Shown here one piece after another: positions 46,394-51,521 of a stretch of DNA of 51,521 nucleotides. Origin of the DNA: Asanoa siamensis. GTDB taxonomy: Bacteria > Actinomycetota > Actinomycetes > Mycobacteriales > Micromonosporaceae. The notes beneath the pieces were generated by a model. The model ran no database searches. It had not been told where the DNA came from and saw only the letters and a program-made list of their open reading frames with translations. The stretch is from positions 1 through 51,521 of the forward strand of contig NZ_BONE01000056.1 of the NCBI RefSeq assembly GCF_016862555.1, written 5' to 3'. Each line of letters begins with the position of its first letter. The stretch's first letter is position 1. The translations under genes were made by a program, and so were the position numbers.

Positions 46394-48025
46394 TCAGCCC
46401 AGGACCTCGATCTGGGTGAGGTCGATCCGGCTGAACAGGTCGACCACGACGTTCTGCACGCGGGTCGAGTAACCGAAGTTGTTCTGCGTGAAGCGCAGCG
46501 GGATCACCGGCAGCTCGCGGGCCAGGATGTCCTCGGCCTGCTGGTACTTCTTGATGGACTCTTCCTGCGTCGCCGCCTTGGAGCCCTCTTCGAGCAGGCG
46601 GTCGAAGTCACCGTTGCTGTAGCCGTAGTAGTTCGACGAGCCGGTGGTCGAGTAGAGGGGGTTCAGGTAGCTCTCCATGGACGGGTAGTCCATGATCCAG
46701 CCCAGCCGGAAGATGCCGACCGGCGTCTTCGCCTCGACCTTGTCGAGCAGGTCCGCGATCTTCGCCTCCGGCACCGCGGTGCACTCGACGCCCAGGTTGG
46801 CGTTGAGCTGGTTGCAGGTCGCGTCGATCCAGTCCTTGTGCGGGCCGTCCGAGTTGTACGACAGCGTGATCTTGCTGGGGCCGCCGGCCTGCTGGTAAAG
46901 CTGCTTGGCCGCCTGCGGGTTGAACTCACAGGCGTCGCCGCAGGTGTTCTCGCGGTAGCCGGCGACGACCGGCGAGACGAACGAGCGCGCCGACTGCTGC
47001 GAGCCCTTGAAGACCGACCGGACGATCTCGTCGCGGTCGATCGCCTTGGAGATCGCCTTGCGCACGTCGGGGTTCGAGAACTCCTGCTCGAACGTGGGGA
47101 ACGCCAGGAACTGGAACTGCGACGCCGAACTGCGCTGGAAGCGGTCACCGAGGTCGTCGGGCGCGGTGGGGATGCTCTCGGTCGGGATCTGCGGGATCAC
47201 GTCGAGGTTGTCGGAGAGCACGTCCGCGTACGCGGCGCTGGGCTGCAGGTAGATGCGGAACTCGACGCCGCCGACCTTGGGCTTCGCGCCCGGGTAGCCG
47301 TCATACTTGGCCACCTCGACCTTGGCGTCGTGCTCCCACTTGCCGTTCATCATGAACGGGCCGTTGCCGATCGGCGCGCTCTCGAAGTCTTCCTTGACCA
47401 CGCCGGGTGCCGAGAAGGCGGCCTTCGGCAGCGGGTAGAAGGCGCTGTAGCCGAGCATCGTCTCGAACTCGGTGAACGGCGCCGACAGGGTGACCTGGAA
47501 GGTGAGGTCGTCCACCTTCTTGAGGCCGCTCATCGTCTTGGCCTTGGGCGTCGGGGCCTTCTCCGGGCCCTCCGCGCCGTCCGGGTCCTTCGACTGCGTC
47601 GCCGCGTAGCCACCGATCCGGCTGAAGAAGAAGCCGTTGTTCTGCGCGTTCGGGCCGTAGGCCGCGTAGTTCCACGCGTCGATGTAGTTGTCGGCGGTGA
47701 CCTTCTCGCCGTTGTGGAACGTGTAGCCGTCCTTGAGCTTGATCGTCCAGGTCTTGTGGTCCTGGGACTCGACCGACTCGGCGGCGTCCGGCACCGGCTT
47801 GAAGCTGTCGTCGTAGCTGACCAGCGGGGCGAACAGGGCGGAGAGCACCTGGATGCCGCTGGCGTCGTTGCTGTTGGCCGGCGTCATGTGCTGCGGCTCG
47901 GCGATCTGGATGCTGACGACACCGTCCGGGTCGACCTTCGCCGAGTCACCGCTGTTGCAACCGACCAGACCGGCGGTGACGGCCAGGGGTACGACGGTTC
48001 CGGCGATCAGCCTGCGAACCTGCAT
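46394..48025 (-). CDS. Oligopeptide-binding lipoprotein of the ABC importer (SBP family 5)
   Basis: This 543-residue protein has a signal peptide with lipobox Leu-Val-Gly-Cys (~Cys23) and the family-5 binding fold: TWTIKLKDGYTFHNGEKVTADNYIDAWNYA, IGNGPFMMNGKW and PDVRKAISKAIDRDEIV. The sequence FGYSTRVQN near the end is conserved in peptide-binding members. It captures peptides outside the membrane for the permeases downstream. The start ATG at 48025 follows a GAGGAGG-like ribosome site. Confidence 0.93.
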   Translation of the reverse strand: MQVRRLIAGTVVPLAVTAGLVGCNSGDSAKVDPDGVVSIQIAEPQHMTPANSNDASGIQVLSALFAPLVSYDDSFKPVPDAAESVESQDHKTWTIKLKDGYTFHNGEKVTADNYIDAWNYAAYGPNAQNNGFFFSRIGGYAATQSKDPDGAEGPEKAPTPKAKTMSGLKKVDDLTFQVTLSAPFTEFETMLGYSAFYPLPKAAFSAPGVVKEDFESAPIGNGPFMMNGKWEHDAKVEVAKYDGYPGAKPKVGGVEFRIYLQPSAAYADVLSDNLDVIPQIPTESIPTAPDDLGDRFQRSSASQFQFLAFPTFEQEFSNPDVRKAISKAIDRDEIVRSVFKGSQQSARSFVSPVVAGYRENTCGDACEFNPQAAKQLYQQAGGPSKITLSYNSDGPHKDWIDATCNQLNANLGVECTAVPEAKIADLLDKVEAKTPVGIFRLGWIMDYPSMESYLNPLYSTTGSSNYYGYSNGDFDRLLEEGSKAATQEESIKKYQQAEDILARELPVIPLRFTQNNFGYSTRVQNVVVDLFSRIDLTQIEVLG

Positions 48026-48098
48026 TGAGCCTCCTCGGTGGCACTTCGCGCGCGGGTCGACGCGCCACCGGTCGGGTGACGCAGTGCAACGACGGCAA

Positions 48099-48126
48099 AG
48101 GTTAGTCAACCGACTGCCTCAGCCAA
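48099..48126 (-). promoter_or_regulatory. Probable promoter of the peptide importer operon
   Basis: On the minus strand TTGGCT (48126-48121) and TAACCT (48104-48099) are separated by 16 bases, giving a start near 48092 and a leader of about 67 bases. Confidence 0.5.
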
Positions 48127-48334
48127 AACCGGCGATCACGGCGAGGTCACGACGCCGGTCCGGCCAGGTGTTGCGGGTCAAGCTTTTCGTCTGTTGTGGA
48201 ACAGCCACCCAACGCAAGGTCACGAGTGGACCGGGGAAAATTATGCCTCAGGATTCGGAGCAAAACGGCCCGTCCCTAAGACGGATAAGTCGGATATACC
48301 TGCGGCAGGCCGCTAGCGTGCGACTACCCACTGT

Positions 48335-48380
48335 GACCGGTGGGCCGTCGGCCTCGATCTCGACCGAGGACACCCCGGTC
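48335..48380 (+). other. Possible leader stem-loop of the M23 peptidase gene
   Basis: GACCGG (48335-48340) pairs with CCGGTC (48375-48380), and inside it CCTCG (48352-48356) pairs with CGAGG (48365-48369). Cell-wall peptidase genes in actinobacteria often carry leader riboswitches, but I see no conserved core of a known class here. Confidence 0.25.
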
Positions 48381-48426
48381 GGCGTGGCGACGTGACCGAG
48401 TTGTCCCAATTTCCGATCATCGTGTT

Positions 48427-49590
48427 ATGCGACTCCGTATCGCAATAGCCGCATCTGCCGTCCTAACCGCATTGATCGGATCTGCCGGAGTCGCGGCCAC
48501 CGCGCACGCCGGCCCCCGATCGGACCTCGCCGCCGTCGTCCGGCAACTGCTGATCACCCGCAGCAAGGCGTCTCCCCTGCCGGCCCCCGAGCCGCAGGTG
48601 AACATCGCCGGGCGGACCACCAGCACGTGGGGCTTCGGCACCGCGGTGCTGGTAGCACCGAAGGTGGCGGGAGCCTACCCGGAGGGTTGGCTGTTCATCG
48701 CCTACCGCGACCGGGCGGGCTGGACCGCCGCGCTGGAGGGCGAGCGGGCCTTCGCCGACCTCGCCAGCCGCTCGCCGATCCTCAGCTCGGAGGAGCGCAA
48801 GGTGTTCGGCGTCGACCGCACCCGGGCCGAGGCGCTCGACCGGCGCACCGGCCTGCGGCTGCCCTACGCGAACGGCCAGACCTGGACGCTGACCGGCGGG
48901 CCGCACCCGATGAGCACCAGCGTGCGCAGTTCGATCGACCTCTCCGGCGGTGACGGCAAGGTGCTGTCGGCGCGCGCGGGGCTCGCGTACACGATGTGCT
49001 CGTCGAACAAAGGTTGGATCCGGGTCGTCCACGACCGTGGGTGGGCGACCGACTACTACCACCTCGAGGGCAACCTCAAGGTCAGCGGCAAGCGGATCGG
49101 CGACGGGGTGTTCCTCGGCAACATCGGCAACGACGTGTCCTGCGGCGGGTCGTCGACCGGGGCGCACGTGCACTTCTCGCTGCGATACAAGAACAAGTAC
49201 GTGGCGATCAACGGGCACGCCGTCGGCAAGTGGGTCATCCGCCAGACCGCCAAGTCCTACGAGGGGTACGCGCTGCACGGCTCGGAGCGGGCCGACGTCG
49301 GCGACGGGCTCTACAACTACGGGCGCCTCGGCTTCCGCCAGGGCATCGTCGACACCGACGGCGGCGGCTCCAGCATCCACCGGGCGGGTCCCGGCACGAG
49401 CTACGCGGCGGTCGGCGAGAGCGCCGACGGCGACACGCTGGACATCGTCTGCTCGGCCCGGGGCGAGACCCACACCGGCCGCGACGGAGTCAAGACCAAC
49501 CTGTGGAGCAAGCTCAAGGACGGCAGCTACGTCAGCGACGCCTTCCTCTGGACCGGCCGCAGTGACCCGGTGAACGGCTGGTGCCCCTAG
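48427..49590 (+). CDS. Secreted M23 family peptidase with C-terminal SH3-like domain
   Basis: This 387-residue protein has a signal peptide ending near AATAHA. The zinc-site residues of an M23/LytM endopeptidase are present: His160 and Asp171 in PHPMSTSVRSSIDLS, and His247/His249 in GAHVHFSL. The C-terminal ~85 residues (IHRAGPGTSYAAVGE, LWSKLKDGSYVSDAFLW) form an SH3-type domain. It probably cuts peptidoglycan cross-bridges or cell-wall-linked peptides. The ATG at 48427 has no evident Shine-Dalgarno sequence. Confidence 0.88.
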   Translation: MRLRIAIAASAVLTALIGSAGVAATAHAGPRSDLAAVVRQLLITRSKASPLPAPEPQVNIAGRTTSTWGFGTAVLVAPKVAGAYPEGWLFIAYRDRAGWTAALEGERAFADLASRSPILSSEERKVFGVDRTRAEALDRRTGLRLPYANGQTWTLTGGPHPMSTSVRSSIDLSGGDGKVLSARAGLAYTMCSSNKGWIRVVHDRGWATDYYHLEGNLKVSGKRIGDGVFLGNIGNDVSCGGSSTGAHVHFSLRYKNKYVAINGHAVGKWVIRQTAKSYEGYALHGSERADVGDGLYNYGRLGFRQGIVDTDGGGSSIHRAGPGTSYAAVGESADGDTLDIVCSARGETHTGRDGVKTNLWSKLKDGSYVSDAFLWTGRSDPVNGWCP

Positions 49591-49659
49591 GGAAGGGCAT
49601 CCTGACCGGCGCTGATACGGTCGCGGGAAATCTGCCGGTAACAGGGAGTTGAGGCGACC

Positions 49660-50610
49660 ATGGGCAAGAAGGTCACCGTCGTCGGTGCCGGTTTCTACGG
49701 CTCGACGACGGCGCAGCGGCTGGCCGAGTACGACGTCTTCGAGACCGTCGTGCTCACCGACATCATCGACGGCAAGCCCGAGGGACTCGCCCTCGACATG
49801 AACCAGTCGCGGCCGATCGAGGGCTTCGAGACCCAGGTCGTCGGCGTCACCACCGGCACCGACGGCTCGGGCTACGAGCAGATCGCCGGCTCCGACATCG
49901 TGGTGATCACCGCCGGCCTCCCGCGCAAGCCGGGCATGAGCCGGATGGACCTGCTGGAGACCAACGCCAAGATCGTCCGGGGCGTCTCGGAGCAGGTCGC
50001 CCGGCACGCGCCCGACGCCGTCGTGATCGTGGTGTCGAACCCGCTCGACGAGATGACCGCGCTGGCCCAGATCGCCACCGGCTTCCCGAAGAACCGGGTG
50101 CTCGGCCAGGCCGGCATGCTCGACACCGCCCGGTTCAGCAACTTCGTCGCCGAGACGCTGGCCGTCCCGGTCGGCACGGTCAAGACGCTGACCCTGGGCT
50201 CGCACGGCGACACGATGGTGCCGGTGCCCTCGCAGTGCACGGTCAACGGCAAGCCGCTCTCCGAGCTGCTGCCGGCCGAGAAGATCGACGAGCTCGTCGT
50301 GCGCACCCGCAACGGCGGCGCCGAGGTGGTCGCGCTGCTCAAGACCGGTTCGGCCTACTACGCCCCGTCGGCCGCGGCCGCCCGGATGGCCCGCGCGGTC
50401 GCCGAGGACAGCGGCGCGGTGCTGCCGGTCTGCGCCTGGGTCGACGGTGAATACGGCATCAACGGCGTCTACCTGGGCGTCGAGGCCGAGATCGGCGCGG
50501 GCGGCGTGAAGCGCGTCGTCGAGACCGACCTCACGCAGGCCGAGCGCGCCGCCCTGGGCGAGGCCGCCGAGGCGGTCCGCGCCAAGCAGGGCGACGTCGC
50601 CAACCTCTGA
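49660..50610 (+). CDS. mdh: Malate dehydrogenase
   Basis: This 316-residue enzyme interconverts malate and oxaloacetate with NAD. The NAD fold starts VTVVGAGFYGSTTAQRLAE; substrate arginines are in LPRKPGMSRMDLL; SNPLDEMT and catalytic His182 in GSHGDTMVP follow. The Arg pattern and length match the lactate-dehydrogenase-like malate dehydrogenases rather than true lactate dehydrogenases. ATG at 49660. Confidence 0.93.
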   Translation: MGKKVTVVGAGFYGSTTAQRLAEYDVFETVVLTDIIDGKPEGLALDMNQSRPIEGFETQVVGVTTGTDGSGYEQIAGSDIVVITAGLPRKPGMSRMDLLETNAKIVRGVSEQVARHAPDAVVIVVSNPLDEMTALAQIATGFPKNRVLGQAGMLDTARFSNFVAETLAVPVGTVKTLTLGSHGDTMVPVPSQCTVNGKPLSELLPAEKIDELVVRTRNGGAEVVALLKTGSAYYAPSAAAARMARAVAEDSGAVLPVCAWVDGEYGINGVYLGVEAEIGAGGVKRVVETDLTQAERAALGEAAEAVRAKQGDVANL

Positions 50611-50611
50611 C

Positions 50612-50668
50612 GCGAAAGGAACGGTCCGTTATTAACGCTATGCGTTAATAACGGACCGTTCCTTTCGC
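50612..50668. terminator. 27-bp perfect hairpin between convergent genes
   Basis: The arms 50612-50638 and 50642-50668 are perfectly complementary over 27 bases with a three-base loop (TAT). The outer part reads GCGAAAGGAACGG and the inner part GTTATTAACGC. It begins one base after the mdh stop and ends on the first base of the MBL stop codon, so it can end transcription from both sides. Confidence 0.85.
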
Positions 50669-51462
50669 TACAGCGTGACGAAGGGGTCACCCAGGTGGGA
50701 AACCGCCAGGGTGGCCCCTTTCGCACGCGCGTCGCGGAGCACCGCCACCCGGGTCGTCCGCGCGACCTCCGGGTCCATCTCGTGCGTGTAGGCCGTCTCC
50801 GGCGTGACCAACTGCACCGCGTGCACGAGCAGGTCGCCGGTGACCAGCACCGTCTCGCCGCCGTCCTCGAGCAGCACCGACTGGTGGCCGGGCGTGTGGC
50901 CCGGCGTGTGGATCACCCGAAGGCCCGGCGCCAGCCGGTGCTCGCCGTCGATCGCGTCGAGCTGGCCGGCGGCCAGCAACGGCTCGATCGCGTACGGGCC
51001 GGCCGGTGCCCCGTGCTCCTTGATGGCCGCGATCTCGGCCTGCTGCATGAGGTAGCGCGCGTTCGGGAAGAACGCCCCGCCGTCGCGCATGGCCCAGCCG
51101 ATGTGGTCGGTGTGCAGGTGGGTCAGGACGACGGTGTCGACCTCGGCCGGATCGATGCCGACCTCGGCGAGCGACGCCGGGAGCCGGCCGGGCACGGGCG
51201 CCCACGCCGCGGCGGGCGAGTCGGCCGGGCCGATGCCGGCATCGACGACGACGGTGCGGTCGCCCAGGCGGATCGCGAAGCAGCGGAAGCGCAGGAGCCA
51301 GTCGCCGCCCGCGGTGACGGACGCGGGATCGGTTTCGTCGGCTCTGCGCCAATCGTCCGGTGTTGCGGTGGGAAATGCCTTTGTTCGTGGCTCGAAGAAG
51401 GGACCTTCGCCGTCGGGTAGGGCGATGATCGTGGCTTCTCCGACCTGGCGCTGGAGGGGCAT
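50668..51462 (-). CDS. MBL-fold metallo-hydrolase
   Basis: This 264-residue enzyme has the metallo-beta-lactamase motif HLHTDH (His115 to His120), HTPGHTPGH and a later metal-ligand Asp in TGDLLVHA. Similarity in layout is to lactonase or glyoxalase-II-like hydrolases; the substrate is unknown. No signal peptide is seen. Its last base block is part of the hairpin shared with mdh. Upstream of 51462 to the window end no other gene is seen. Confidence 0.9.
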   Translation of the reverse strand: MPLQRQVGEATIIALPDGEGPFFEPRTKAFPTATPDDWRRADETDPASVTAGGDWLLRFRCFAIRLGDRTVVVDAGIGPADSPAAAWAPVPGRLPASLAEVGIDPAEVDTVVLTHLHTDHIGWAMRDGGAFFPNARYLMQQAEIAAIKEHGAPAGPYAIEPLLAAGQLDAIDGEHRLAPGLRVIHTPGHTPGHQSVLLEDGGETVLVTGDLLVHAVQLVTPETAYTHEMDPEVARTTRVAVLRDARAKGATLAVSHLGDPFVTL

Positions 51463-51521
51463 CGCCCGATGGTCCCACGGTGCGGCCCGGGGCGAGGCCC
51501 CCCATAGGCCCTGTGTCGAAG

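Larger units (their letters stand above)
48026..48426. other. 401-bp divergent intergenic region
   Basis: Between the importer operon and the M23 peptidase gene. It holds the promoter candidate for the importer (48099-48126), an AT-richer centre (~48180-48300), a TAGCGT hexamer at 48314-48319 that may be a -10 box for the peptidase, and a possible leader stem at 48335-48380. I found no coding frame, tRNA or recognised riboswitch. Confidence 0.6.

Noticed and set aside
48130-48426. c-di-AMP (ydaO-type) riboswitch before the M23 gene
   Set aside because: The context fits, but I could not find the conserved core sequences of that class.

Overview
The window is very GC-rich, with frequent GTG and TTG starts and tightly overlapping stop/start codons. 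The gene content (mazG, a SurA-like lipoprotein, mfd, PEP carboxylase, a DUF6082-type protein, a SigE-type sigma factor with a membrane partner) fits a filamentous actinobacterium, most likely Micromonosporaceae (Actinoplanes/Micromonospora-like). That assignment is inferred from style and content; there is no rRNA or other marker here to prove it.

Layout. (1) 1-5410, minus strand: mfd, a SurA-like lipoprotein and mazG, with a 57-base tandem duplication of the mazG 3' end at the window edge. (2) 5610-12688: an AraC regulator overlapping a PLP-dependent decarboxylase, an S66 LD-carboxypeptidase, PEP carboxylase and a four-helix membrane protein. (3) 12685-17746: a fully overlapped four-gene operon of two ABC-2 exporters, divergent from a protein joining a degenerate ATP-sulfurylase-like domain to an intact APS kinase. 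(4) 17974-21065: accessory-looking DNA holding a small conserved protein, a DUF6082-type membrane protein, two divergent genes broken by many frame changes, and an ArsR regulator with an AHSA1/SRPBCC partner.

(5) 21123-33985 is the most distinctive region: an exopolysaccharide locus. It encodes a secreted GH26-like hydrolase with long Pro-rich repeats, a Wzz/BY-kinase-like protein without the P-loop lysine, a Wzy/O-antigen-ligase-like polymerase, an APH-fold phosphotransferase, two sulfotransferases, a Wzx-like flippase, a second GH26-like lipoprotein, a WecG/TagA/CpsF glycosyltransferase and a GT2. Together they suggest a Wzx/Wzy-made sulfated polymer; the APS kinase at 16223 could contribute PAPS. 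No priming phosphoglycosyltransferase is present.

(6) 34019-40100: an alpha/beta hydrolase, an unusual fusion (S51-like domain, collagen-like Gly-Ala-Ala repeats, CysRS-like C-terminus), a SnoaL-like protein and TetR regulator behind a pair of palindromic operators, a SigE-type sigma factor with membrane partner behind an ECF-type promoter, and an aldo/keto reductase. (7) 40101-48025, minus strand: an oligopeptide ABC importer (binding lipoprotein, two permeases, two ATPases) followed by an FGE/SUMF1-fold protein and a secreted metallophosphoesterase. (8) 48427-51462: a secreted M23 peptidase, malate dehydrogenase, a 27-bp perfect hairpin shared by convergent genes, and an MBL-fold hydrolase. 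No rRNA, tRNA, CRISPR array, IS element or prophage was seen.
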